DNA from: an uncultured Bacteroidales bacterium
GTDB taxonomy: Bacteria; Bacteroidota; Bacteroidia; Bacteroidales; UBA932
Length of the DNA stretch: 21,849 nt
Reading direction: 5' to 3'
NCBI GenBank assembly: GCA_934678915.1
Contig: CAKUSF010000023.1
Span: 1-21,849 of the forward strand
This document shows positions 1-6,418 of this stretch, in pieces. The position numbers were made by a program, and so were the translations under genes. Below the pieces are notes generated by a model. The model saw nothing but the letters and a program-made list of their open reading frames with translations. It did not search any database and had not been told where the DNA came from. Within the stretch, counting starts at the first letter, position 1. Each line of letters begins with the position of its first letter.

Positions 1-1043
1 TCCGGATGGACGGCTGTCACATCGAAGACGCCTTCGGTCAGTGTTCCTGTCTTGTCGAAGACAACAGTTCCGACCTTAGCCAAAGCCTCAAGATAGTTGG
101 AACCCTTGATCAGGATTCCTTTTGAGGACGCTCCGCCTATGCCTCCGAAGAAAGAGAGCGGGACTGAGATCACAAGGGCGCAAGGACAGGAGACGATCAG
201 GAATGTCAACGCCCGGTAGAGCCACGTGGCGAACGTGCCGTCGAAATCTCCGGACAGAACCGGAGGAATGAAGGCAAGGACAAGGGCGGCAACCACTACT
301 ACCGGTGTGTAGATTCTGGCGAACCTTGAGATAAAACTCTCGCTCTTGGATTTGTTCTCGGAGGCGTTCTCGACAAGGTCCAGAATCTTTGATGCAGTGG
401 ACTCCCCGAACGCCTTAGTGACTTTAGCGCGGATGACTCCGGTAAGATTGACGCAGCCTGAGATGATGTCATCGCCCTTGGCTATGCTTCTTGGCACACT
501 TTCTCCCGTCAGAGCCACGGTGTTAAGGCTCGATGTTCCATCGATGACTATTCCATCCATAGGAACTTTCTCACCAGGCTTTACTACGATTATCTCACCT
601 AGATTCACTTCTTCTGGATTGACTGTCACGACCTTTCCGTCGCGTTCCACATTGGCGGTGTCGGGTCTTATGTCCATCAAAGAAGAAATAGACTTGCGGC
701 TGCGCCCTTCAGCGATTTCCTCGAAAAGTTCTCCGACTTGGAAGAACAGCATCACGAAGACAGCTTCCGGGAATTGAGTCTCGGCTCCGGGAAGGAATCC
801 GATGCAGAGAGCACCGATGGTAGCAATGCTCATTAGAAAGTCCTCATCGAAGAAATCGCCTTTGACGATCTTCTCTCCGGCCTCAAGCAAGGTGTCGTAA
901 CCAGCGATGAGATAAGGAATTAAATAAACAAGGAGAAGTTGCCAGACACTGAGGTTTAGTCTCTTCTCCACCAAGACTGCCGCGCCAAGCAGGACGGCTG
1001 AAAGAATGATTCTCGCGAATCTGATTTTGTTTTCCTTTTCCAT
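1..1043 (-). CDS. Heavy-metal translocating P1B-type ATPase (Zn/Cd/Pb type), 3' end outside window
   Basis: The first 347 codons of an inner-membrane metal-efflux ATPase are present; the C-terminal part (rest of the P domain, N domain, last helices) lies beyond the left edge. Visible are hydrophobic N-terminal helices, an actuator domain with the LTGES motif, the intramembrane metal-binding motif SCPCALVIS (Cys286-Pro-Cys288), and the phosphorylation motif DKTGTLTEG with catalytic Asp330. CPC plus DKTGT is diagnostic of the P1B family. No cytosolic heavy-metal-associated (GMTCxxC) domain precedes the first helix: the protein enters membrane sequence almost directly after MEKENKIRF. The start is the ATG complementary to 1041-1043. 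It is transcribed divergently from a Fur-family regulator, which suggests metal-responsive control. Zn(II)/Cd(II) export is the best guess from the divergent regulator; the metal cannot be fixed because the C-terminal helices are missing. Confidence 0.93.
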   Translation of the reverse strand, partial: MEKENKIRFARIILSAVLLGAAVLVEKRLNLSVWQLLLVYLIPYLIAGYDTLLEAGEKIVKGDFFDEDFLMSIATIGALCIGFLPGAETQFPEAVFVMLFFQVGELFEEIAEGRSRKSISSLMDIRPDTANVERDGKVVTVNPEEVNLGEIIVVKPGEKVPMDGIVIDGTSSLNTVALTGESVPRSIAKGDDIISGCVNLTGVIRAKVTKAFGESTASKILDLVENASENKSKSESFISRFARIYTPVVVVAALVLAFIPPVLSGDFDGTFATWLYRALTFLIVSCPCALVISVPLSFFGGIGGASSKGILIKGSNYLEALAKVGTVVFDKTGTLTEGVFDVTAVHP

Positions 1044-1065
1044 ATTCTTTCTTTGACTTTGATTT

Positions 1066-1111
1066 CAACGTTGCAAAGGTCAAAAAAAAATTATGCAACC
1101 TAGTTGCAAAG
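1066..1111. promoter_or_regulatory. Candidate metal-regulator operator region (GTTGCA half-sites)
   Basis: The divergent intergenic region holds a near-perfect palindrome, TGCAAC-CTA-GTTGCA (1094-1108), and a second CAACGTTG palindrome (1066-1073) whose right half continues as GTTGCAAAG. The same GTTGCAAAG string recurs at 1103-1111, so the half-site occurs three times in under 50 bp. Position between a metal ATPase and a Fur-family gene makes it a natural operator for that regulator. This is an inference from symmetry and context; no Bacteroidota Fur/Zur consensus was matched. Confidence 0.5.
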
Positions 1112-1122
1112 TGAAAAATGTG

Positions 1123-1130
1123 TACATTTG
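1123..1130 (+). promoter_or_regulatory. -7 promoter box of the Fur-family gene
   Basis: TACATTTG fits the Bacteroidota -7 consensus TAnnTTTG exactly. A TTG at 1104-1106 could be the -33 element, but the spacing is a few bases shorter than usual. Transcription would start around 1135-1140, so the ATG at 1093 cannot be used and the mRNA would be nearly leaderless. The proposed operator palindrome overlaps the -33 position, consistent with repression. Confidence 0.55.
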
Positions 1131-1134
1131 TAGA

Positions 1135-1575
1135 ATGAATATGTCAAACACGGATCTTACAGAGCTGCTAGAGAGGCACAACATCAAAGCCACGGCCAAC
1201 AGGCTGATCGTGGCAAGGGCTCTCCTTACCGAGGAGCGGCCACTGAGCCTTATGGAGTTGGAGGACAAGATCGGCACGATCGACAAGTCGGGAATATTCA
1301 GAAGCCTCACGCTGTTCAAGGAGCATCACCTCGTCCACGCGATAGAGGACGGTGGCGACGGCACCCGCTACGAGCTCTGTATGAGCCACGATTCCGAGAA
1401 GGATGAGGATGCACACGTACATTTCTTCTGCGAGAAATGCCACCGCACATTCTGCCTTGAGGACATACACATCCCACCGGTGACACTTCCGGAGGGATAT
1501 TCAGAAACCACAGCGAACTACCTTATTAAAGGAATATGCCCGCAATGCTCAGATAACGGCTATGGCAAACAGTAA
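1135..1575 (+). CDS. Fur-family metal-responsive transcriptional repressor
   Basis: This 146-residue protein has the two-domain Fur layout: an N-terminal winged helix (about 8-85), then a C-terminal dimerisation and metal-binding domain with an HVHFFCEKCHRTFCLED segment (His94, His96, Cys99, Cys102) and a final CPQC pair (Cys135, Cys138). The two CxxC pairs form the structural zinc site typical of the family. The ATG at 1135 is chosen because it is the first after the -7 box; ATG 1141 is equally possible. The upstream in-frame ATG at 1093 would place the promoter inside the gene. The neighbouring metal ATPase suggests that it controls metal efflux or homeostasis, probably zinc. The stop codon overlaps the start of the downstream transporter gene by 14 nt, implying co-transcription and possibly translational coupling. 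Confidence 0.92.
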   Translation: MNMSNTDLTELLERHNIKATANRLIVARALLTEERPLSLMELEDKIGTIDKSGIFRSLTLFKEHHLVHAIEDGGDGTRYELCMSHDSEKDEDAHVHFFCEKCHRTFCLEDIHIPPVTLPEGYSETTANYLIKGICPQCSDNGYGKQ

Positions 1576-2521
1576 TCAGAAAGGTATTGCGGGCGGCAAT
1601 CTGAAAGGACATCTGGCCCTGCTGACGGCCTACACGATCTTCGGAATCAACATCGTGCTGACGAAAGACATCTCCAACTCAGCGGTCGTCTCCCCAATCG
1701 CATTGTTCACGTTGAGAGCCATCGGGGCTTCGGCTCTGTTCTGGCTGATGTCACTGTTCTCACCCAAAGAAAAAGTTCCAGCCAAAGACCTGATACAAAT
1801 TGCTTTGGCATCCATATTCGGCCTATTTATAACGCAGTACACATTCCTGAAGGGCATCACGATGTCCACGACCATAGACGCATCTATCATCGGAACCCTC
1901 GGCCCGATTTTCACGATGTTCTTCGCGTTCATATTCGTGAAAGAACCCATCACAGCGAAGAAAGCGACCGGTGTAGGAATCAGTTTCATCGGTATCATAT
2001 TCTTGATATTCAATTCCGTGCACAGCCACAACGGGGTCGAGGCGACAAAGCCGATGGGTTTCATCCTGCTGTTTCTGAACAGCATCAGCTTCTCGCTGTA
2101 CCTCGGAGCTTTCAGGCCACTGATCCAGAGATATTCAGTGATCACTTTCATGAAGTGGATGTTCCTTTTCTCCCTTCTGATTTCGCTGCCGCTGTCGGTA
2201 GGCGATCTGTTCAGAACTGTCTATTCAGCGATCAGACTGCCTCAGATTCTGGAAATCGGCTACCTCATCTTCTTTGCGACTTTCGTAGCCTATTTCCTGA
2301 TTCCAGTCGGCCAGAAGAGCGTCCGACCAACTATAGTCGCCATGTACACTTACCTGCAGCCAATCCTAGCCTGCCTGCTCAGCGTTATAGGTGGAATGGA
2401 CACGATGACATGGCAAAAAATTGTCGCCATCATAATGGTGTTCAGCGGTGTAGCGGTAGTCAACAAGAGCCGGTCCGCTGGCCACAATCCTCTAGCAAAT
2501 CATTCAATTCAAAAAATATGA
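1562..2521 (+). CDS. EamA/DMT-superfamily transporter
   Basis: This is a 319-residue polytopic membrane protein with about ten predicted helices arranged as two EamA repeats. The first repeat begins LLTAYTIFGINIVLTKD; the second begins near PMGFILLFLNSISFSLYLG. The segments TIDASIIGTLGPIFTMFFAF and PTIVAMYTYLQPILACLLSV sit at the equivalent position of each repeat, the usual EamA signature before the closing helices. Family members export amino acids, nucleotides or other metabolites across the inner membrane, and the substrate cannot be predicted from sequence. The gene starts inside the end of the Fur-family gene and its TGA overlaps the ATG of the nitroreductase gene (ATGA), so it is the middle gene of a tightly coupled three-gene operon. 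Metal-linked regulation is inferred from this arrangement only. Confidence 0.92.
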   Translation: MANSNQKGIAGGNLKGHLALLTAYTIFGINIVLTKDISNSAVVSPIALFTLRAIGASALFWLMSLFSPKEKVPAKDLIQIALASIFGLFITQYTFLKGITMSTTIDASIIGTLGPIFTMFFAFIFVKEPITAKKATGVGISFIGIIFLIFNSVHSHNGVEATKPMGFILLFLNSISFSLYLGAFRPLIQRYSVITFMKWMFLFSLLISLPLSVGDLFRTVYSAIRLPQILEIGYLIFFATFVAYFLIPVGQKSVRPTIVAMYTYLQPILACLLSVIGGMDTMTWQKIVAIIMVFSGVAVVNKSRSAGHNPLANHSIQKI

Positions 2522-3144
2522 GAACTTTAACAACAATCATTGCCGCCACATTGTTGGCCGTATCCGCCTGTGCGCAAAATGTCATCAAGTTGCCTGAGCC
2601 TGACAAGAATGTCTCCATGACTCTCTACCAAGCCCTGCAACAAAGAGCCTCCGTTCGTGAATATTCTGATGCTCCAATCAGTGACGCGACTCTATCCCAA
2701 CTTCTCTGGGCAGCCCAAGGTGTCAACCGACCTGACGGAAGGCGGACGACTCCAACCACTGTCAATGCGCAGGAAGAATATGTCTATGTATGCCGCACTG
2801 ACGGTGCATATTTCTACAACGCCCATGAAAACACCCTTGAGAAAGTCTCTGACAAGGATCTTCGTGCCGCTGTAGCTGGTCCTCAAACGGGAGTTGCCAA
2901 TGCTCCAATCTTCCTTGTCATAGTCTGCGATCTTAACAAGTTCGGAGGACGTGACGATCGCACTCACATATTCGCAGCCATTGATGCAGGTTATGTCTCT
3001 CAAAACATCTGCCTGGCTTGTGAAGCTCTTGGTTTGGCTACAGTACCCCGTGGGACCATGGACCGCAAGGCTCTTTGGGACGGTCTCGGACTGAAGGAAG
3101 GGCAAGATTTGATGGTCAATCATCCTGTCGGCTACAAAAAATAG
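2518..3144 (+). CDS. Exported SagB/ThcOx-like nitroreductase-family protein
   Basis: A 208-residue protein begins at the ATG that overlaps the transporter stop codon by 4 nt; the reading frame is open further upstream, but that part lies inside the transporter gene. The N-terminus is a signal sequence ending LLAVSACAQN, which can be read as a lipobox (VSAC) or as a signal peptidase I site. The mature part starts with QALQQRASVREYSDAPISDA, the FMN-phosphate-binding start of the nitroreductase fold. It continues with LLWAAQGVNRPDGRRTTPT, DAGYVSQNICLACEALGLAT, and ends NHPVGYKK. This pattern matches Bacteroidales proteins annotated as SagB/ThcOx family dehydrogenases. These are FMN-dependent oxidoreductases of mostly unknown substrate, here acting outside the inner membrane. 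A role tied to the upstream metal regulator is possible but unproven. Confidence 0.9.
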   Translation: MRTLTTIIAATLLAVSACAQNVIKLPEPDKNVSMTLYQALQQRASVREYSDAPISDATLSQLLWAAQGVNRPDGRRTTPTTVNAQEEYVYVCRTDGAYFYNAHENTLEKVSDKDLRAAVAGPQTGVANAPIFLVIVCDLNKFGGRDDRTHIFAAIDAGYVSQNICLACEALGLATVPRGTMDRKALWDGLGLKEGQDLMVNHPVGYKK

Positions 3145-3198
3145 TAAGCGCGGTTACTATTTATAGATTAGTAACAAATCCTTAATATTTAATTATTT

Positions 3199-3235
3199 AT
3201 GCTCTACCCAATCAAAAAGGTAGAGCATTTTTATT
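3199..3235 (+). terminator. Intrinsic terminator after the regulator/transporter/nitroreductase operon
   Basis: A perfect 10-bp stem ATGCTCTACC / GGTAGAGCAT (3199-3208 with 3219-3228) with a 10-nt A-rich loop is followed by TTTTATT. It lies 54 nt after the nitroreductase stop and before the next operon's start at 3298. Confidence 0.88.
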
Positions 3236-3297
3236 CATTAAGATACAAGTATTTATGTGATTTTTTATTACCTTAGCAGTTTGTAAAGTTATAAACA

Positions 3298-4422
3298 ATG
3301 GCATTTACTATCAAGGAAGTAATAAGCAGACAGGATCTAAAACGCTTTGTCAGATTCCCCAATGAGCTATATTCTGACAATGAGTATTATGTTCCTCAGA
3401 TCGAATCCATGGAGATGGACACCCTGACTCCAGGAAAAAACAGAGCGTTCGAAGTCTGCGAGGGCAAGTATTGGCTTGCATGTGATGATAAAGACAATGT
3501 TGTCGGCAGAATTGCCGGGATTATCAACTATAAGTATAACAAGAAGGTAGAAAAGAACATCTGCCGCTTCGGTTGGATTGACTTCGTAGAGTCGCAGGAC
3601 GTTGTTCATGCTTTAATGGAAAAGGTCAAGGAATATGCTATTGAAAAGGGCATGGATGTCATCGAAGGCCCTGTAGGTTTCCTTGAATTTGACATCTCCG
3701 GAGTTCTTGTGGATGGCTTTGACCAACTGCCTACTGCTTACGGAAAATACAACGCGCCCTATTATGAGCCTCTGATTCTTAAAGAGGGCTTTACTAAGGA
3801 AACTGACTTTGTTGAGTATAAAATCACTGTTCCTGACAATCTTGACCGGTACTTCCATTTCGCGGAAATGATCGGGGAGCGCTACAATTTGAGTGAAGGT
3901 AACTACAAGGATAAGAATGAGTTATTACATAAATATGCTGATGGAATATTCCGTGTCATGAACGAGTGCTATTCCGTACTTCACGGTTTTTCCGAATTGT
4001 CACCAGCTCAGTGTGAAGACCTTAAGGATCAATTTTTCCCAAACTTGAACTTAGATTATGTCTCTGTCATAGTTGACAAAAGTGATAAGGTTGTTGGGTT
4101 TGGAATCACCTTACCATCTCTTTCCAAGGCTCTTCAAAAAGCAAAAGGGCACATGTTTCCATTCGGTTTCATTCACATTCTCAAAGCATTACATTACAAC
4201 GACACAATCGATGCCTTGCTCATCGCCATTTCTAATGAATATAAGGACAAAGGTGTCAATGCGATGATCATCTCCAAGATCGGCAAGGGAATGCACAAAA
4301 ACGGCATAAAGTATGTCGAAAGCACTAGGGAATTGGAAGAGAACCACAATGTCCAAAACCTTTGGGGCAAATTCGAACATCACCTCCACAAGAGAGCAAG
4401 AATTTACGTTAAAAATATCTAA
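3298..4422 (+). CDS. GNAT-superfamily-like acyltransferase (uncharacterised Bacteroidota family)
   Basis: This is a 374-residue soluble protein with no signal peptide or membrane segment. The N-terminal half reads like a GNAT fold: KYWLACDDKDNVVGRIAGII is the usual beta2-beta4 region, followed by an acetyl-CoA-site-like stretch near residues 95-125. The second half (about 175-370) contains SVIVDKSDKVVGFGITLPSL, which resembles a second GNAT-like core. It is about twice the length of a single-domain GNAT, consistent with a duplicated domain. Similar proteins are usually annotated only as N-acetyltransferase. Thirteen nucleotides separate it from the CDP-alcohol phosphatidyltransferase gene, which abuts a PlsC-like acyltransferase, so an N-acylation or acyl-transfer step in lipid synthesis is plausible. 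I do not see the features of the OlsB/GlsB (aminolipid N-acyltransferase) family, so that assignment is not made. Confidence 0.7.
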   Translation: MAFTIKEVISRQDLKRFVRFPNELYSDNEYYVPQIESMEMDTLTPGKNRAFEVCEGKYWLACDDKDNVVGRIAGIINYKYNKKVEKNICRFGWIDFVESQDVVHALMEKVKEYAIEKGMDVIEGPVGFLEFDISGVLVDGFDQLPTAYGKYNAPYYEPLILKEGFTKETDFVEYKITVPDNLDRYFHFAEMIGERYNLSEGNYKDKNELLHKYADGIFRVMNECYSVLHGFSELSPAQCEDLKDQFFPNLNLDYVSVIVDKSDKVVGFGITLPSLSKALQKAKGHMFPFGFIHILKALHYNDTIDALLIAISNEYKDKGVNAMIISKIGKGMHKNGIKYVESTRELEENHNVQNLWGKFEHHLHKRARIYVKNI

Positions 4423-4435
4423 CACATTATTGAAT

Positions 4436-5143
4436 ATGACAGACAAGAAAGCGGAAAGAATACAGACTTCCATCTTGAACGGAGTCGAGAAAAAGGCCCT
4501 TGTCTGGCTGGCCGAGAGGCAGCCGAAATGGGTCGTGTCCGACACTCTCACGATCATAGGCTCTTTTGGTGCACTTATGATCGGTGCTGGTTACGTGCTA
4601 TGCGGAATTAACATCAACTTTCTATGGCTCAGTTGTCTAGGCTTTATAGTCAATTGGTACGGGGATTCTCTTGATGGGACTCTTGCCAGAGTCAGAAAGA
4701 CGCAACGGCCAATTTACGGCTACTACCTTGATCACACAGTAGATTGCATAAACGAGGCACTCATGTTTGCAGGTGTCGGGCTGTCTTGCCTTATGAGATT
4801 GGACATAGCACTTATGATCTTTGCGGTTTATCTTTGTCTGACAGTCAATGTTAGTGTCAACGCTCATCTGAAAAGTGAATTCCGCCTGACTTACGCCAAA
4901 CTCGGACCTACCGAGTTCAGAGTTATCGCCATAATCCTGACGTCGTTATTCATCTTCATCGAGCCATTAAGGAACTATTCCAAAACTGTCTGTCTCTTCG
5001 GTAACGAAATAGAACTCAAGTCGCTCGACATAGCAGGAATAGTAATTCTGATTGCACTTATCATCATCTACTTTGCTACCATCATCAAAGACGCACGTTG
5101 GTACGCGAAGATGGATCCGATGCCTAAAAGAGAAGACGACTGA
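4436..5143 (+). CDS. CDP-alcohol phosphatidyltransferase family membrane enzyme
   Basis: A 235-residue integral membrane protein with about six helices. The complete CDP-alcohol phosphotransferase motif is visible: Asp77, Asp80-Gly81, Ala84-Arg85, Gly95, Asp99, Asp103 (DSLDGTLAR...GYYLDHTVD). These aspartates bind two divalent metals and the CDP-diacylglycerol, with Asp103 expected to be the catalytic base. The enzyme joins a phosphatidyl (or similar) group to a hydroxyl-bearing acceptor at the inner membrane; the acceptor (inositol phosphate, glycerol phosphate, other) cannot be read from the motif. The frame is open upstream to 4313, but the ATG at 4436 is preferred because it follows the preceding stop and avoids a long overlap. 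The next gene begins at the last base of its stop codon. Confidence 0.9.
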   Translation: MTDKKAERIQTSILNGVEKKALVWLAERQPKWVVSDTLTIIGSFGALMIGAGYVLCGININFLWLSCLGFIVNWYGDSLDGTLARVRKTQRPIYGYYLDHTVDCINEALMFAGVGLSCLMRLDIALMIFAVYLCLTVNVSVNAHLKSEFRLTYAKLGPTEFRVIAIILTSLFIFIEPLRNYSKTVCLFGNEIELKSLDIAGIVILIALIIIYFATIIKDARWYAKMDPMPKREDD

Positions 5144-6009
5144 TGCCGTTGCTTCCAGTTAGTCAGATTGAGCAATTAGCTCCAGTTTTCAAAGGGCGTT
5201 TAGGCAACGAAATTGCTGAATCCCTTAGAAGAATCCTTTCAATCAAACGATTATCAGACCTTTACGATGTAATTGAGGAATATAAGGGGGCAGATTTCGC
5301 AGGAGTTCTTCTCGAAAAATTAGGAGTTGATTATCAGTTGGGAGGATTAGGTAATCTGTTGAATCTTCCTGATGGACCTTTCATCACTGTCAGCAACCAC
5401 CCTTACGGAGGTCTGGACGGTGTAATTCTTATTGACCTTATGGGACATCTAAGACCAGGATTCAAGGTAATGGTTACAGAATTTCTAGCTCTTATCGAAT
5501 CCTTGAGACCAAGTCTTATTGTTGTCAATCCAAAGAACAATCTTCACAGTGACATCACGGCTAAGAACATTCACGGTGTAAGAGAGGTGTTGGAAAGGCT
5601 TAAAGATGGTGAACCTGTGGGATTCTTCCCTTCTGGGGCTGTTTCGGACCTAAAACCAAAAGATAGGGCCATACGTGACCGCGAGTGGCAACCGGCTGTC
5701 TTAAGGTTGATCCAGAAAGCACAAGTGCCGATTGTCCCTGTGCGTTTCTTCGATCATAATTCAATGTTTTTCTATCTTCTTGGACTGATTGATTGGCGCA
5801 TAAGGGTACTTCGCCTTCCAAGAGAACTGATTAATAAAAAAGGGAAGAGAATAAGGGTTGGAGTGGGAAAAGTCATCGACGTTGAGACCCAGCTCAAATA
5901 CAAAAATATCAAGGAGTTCGGCGATTATTTAAGAAATTCCGTTTATGGGATGACCATGCCAACCGATGCTGTTAGCTACAGTGAATATCTGTCCAAGACA
6001 AGAAAATAA
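5143..6009 (+). CDS. PlsC/LPLAT-family lysophospholipid acyltransferase
   Basis: A 288-residue acyltransferase. The catalytic block is NHPYGGLDG (His86, Asp92), a variant of the HX4D motif with five residues between His and Asp, as seen in the hemolysin/LPLAT subfamily whose members carry NHPFGGLDG. Block III is GFFPSGAVS, and block IV is the hydrophobic VPIVPVRF. The enzyme should transfer an acyl chain from acyl-CoA or acyl-ACP to a hydroxyl of a lyso-lipid at the cytoplasmic membrane face. Its start overlaps the upstream TGA by one base (TGATG), showing tight coupling with the CDP-alcohol phosphatidyltransferase and the GNAT-like protein. The three together look like a dedicated pathway for one membrane lipid, whose identity is unknown. 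Confidence 0.9.
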   Translation: MPLLPVSQIEQLAPVFKGRLGNEIAESLRRILSIKRLSDLYDVIEEYKGADFAGVLLEKLGVDYQLGGLGNLLNLPDGPFITVSNHPYGGLDGVILIDLMGHLRPGFKVMVTEFLALIESLRPSLIVVNPKNNLHSDITAKNIHGVREVLERLKDGEPVGFFPSGAVSDLKPKDRAIRDREWQPAVLRLIQKAQVPIVPVRFFDHNSMFFYLLGLIDWRIRVLRLPRELINKKGKRIRVGVGKVIDVETQLKYKNIKEFGDYLRNSVYGMTMPTDAVSYSEYLSKTRK

Positions 6010-6082
6010 TCAGAGTAAGCACCGCAATTGAGAATAAACTGCAATTTTAAGATTATAGTGTGATTCTTCAATGTTTTATTTG

Positions 6083-6090
6083 TATATTTG
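6083..6090 (+). promoter_or_regulatory. -7 promoter box of tRNA-Ala
   Basis: TATATTTG matches TAnnTTTG exactly and ends 11 nt before the first base of the tRNA, so transcription would begin at or just before the mature 5' end. The -33 element is weak. Confidence 0.7.
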
Positions 6091-6101
6091 CCATTCGAAA
6101 C

Positions 6102-6174
6102 GGGGTATTAGCTCAGCTGGTAGAGCGCAAGGTTCGCAATCTTGAGGTCAGGAGTTCGATCCTCCTATGCTCCA
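6102..6174 (+). tRNA. tRNA-Ala (anticodon CGC)
   Basis: A 73-nt cloverleaf can be folded by eye. The acceptor GGGGTAT pairs with ATGCTCC, with a G3-U70 wobble, the alanine identity element. The D arm is GCTC..GAGC. The anticodon stem CAAGG/TCTTG encloses the loop TTCGCAA, giving anticodon CGC (codon GCG). The T arm is AGGAG-TTCGATC-CTCCT, and the discriminator is A. CCA is not encoded (the next bases are CAA), so it must be added post-transcriptionally. Confidence 0.96.
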
Positions 6175-6222
6175 CAAATAGATAGAGGGTGAGAAAATCT
6201 CACCCTCTATCTATTTGTGGAG
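6170..6222. terminator. 25-bp perfect inverted repeat overlapping the tRNA-Ala 3' end, likely bidirectional terminator
   Basis: Bases 6170-6194 pair without mismatch with 6198-6222 around an AAA loop. The outer five bases (CTCCA) are the last five bases of the tRNA. No T-run follows on the plus strand. It lies between the tRNA and a possible convergent minus-strand small ORF ending at 6227, so it probably stops transcription from both sides. Confidence 0.7.
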
Positions 6223-6226
6223 AAGT

Positions 6227-6367
6227 TTACTCCCAGTCACTAACGTGACAGCCCCAATGGGGTACGGGGAAAGGATGGATTCCACGAAACCTCTTCGGTC
6301 GCTTCTCTCCTAATTCAGAGACATTCAAGTCATCCTCAATGATTTGTTTTAATCCGTAGATTTGCAT
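6227..6367 (-). CDS. Possible small protein, 46 aa, unknown function
   Basis: On the minus strand an ATG (complement of 6365-6367) opens a 46-codon frame ending in TAA, five nt before the 25-bp hairpin. The product starts MQIYGLKQIIEDDLNVSEL and has a basic centre (GEKRPKRFRG). It ends in an aromatic, proline-rich stretch (HPFPVPHWGCHVSDWE) with one Cys, three His and two Trp. There is no membrane segment or signal peptide, and I do not recognise a family. In its favour are the protein-like composition and the hairpin directly after its stop. Against it, the likely promoter of the plus-strand DUF1080 gene lies across its first codons, and its own -7 box is not convincing. Without it, the gap from 6223 to 6418 would hold only that promoter. 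Confidence 0.4.
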   Translation of the reverse strand: MQIYGLKQIIEDDLNVSELGEKRPKRFRGIHPFPVPHWGCHVSDWE

Positions 6368-6374
6368 ATTTTTG
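6343..6374 (+). promoter_or_regulatory. Promoter of the DUF1080 gene, inside an inverted repeat
   Basis: TTTG at 6343-6346, a 20-bp spacer and TATTTTTG at 6367-6374 give a consensus Bacteroidota promoter; a second TAGATTTG (6357-6364) overlaps it. The -7 box lies in the middle of an interrupted palindrome (6352-6390) with arms ATCCGTA / TACGGAT and TTTGCA / TGCAAA. The palindrome could be an operator. Confidence 0.6.
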
Positions 6375-6418
6375 CAAAATATTTACGGATAATAACACTA
6401 ATAAATTATAGTATTTCA

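Noticed and set aside
346..777. Open frame on the plus strand, 143 codons
   Set aside because: It is antisense to the P-type ATPase, whose motifs are unambiguous on the minus strand.
1093..1134. Upstream ATG for the Fur-family gene
   Set aside because: The extra 14 residues would be encoded by the -7 box and operator palindrome and are not Fur-like.
2155..2517. In-frame 5' extension of the nitroreductase frame
   Set aside because: It lies entirely inside the EamA gene; the ATG at 2518 directly precedes a signal peptide.
3298..6009. Glycine/ornithine lipid synthesis (GlsB/GlsA or OlsB/OlsA)
   Set aside because: The acyltransferase would fit, but I see no OlsB-type features in the GNAT-like protein, and a CDP-alcohol phosphatidyltransferase is not part of that pathway.
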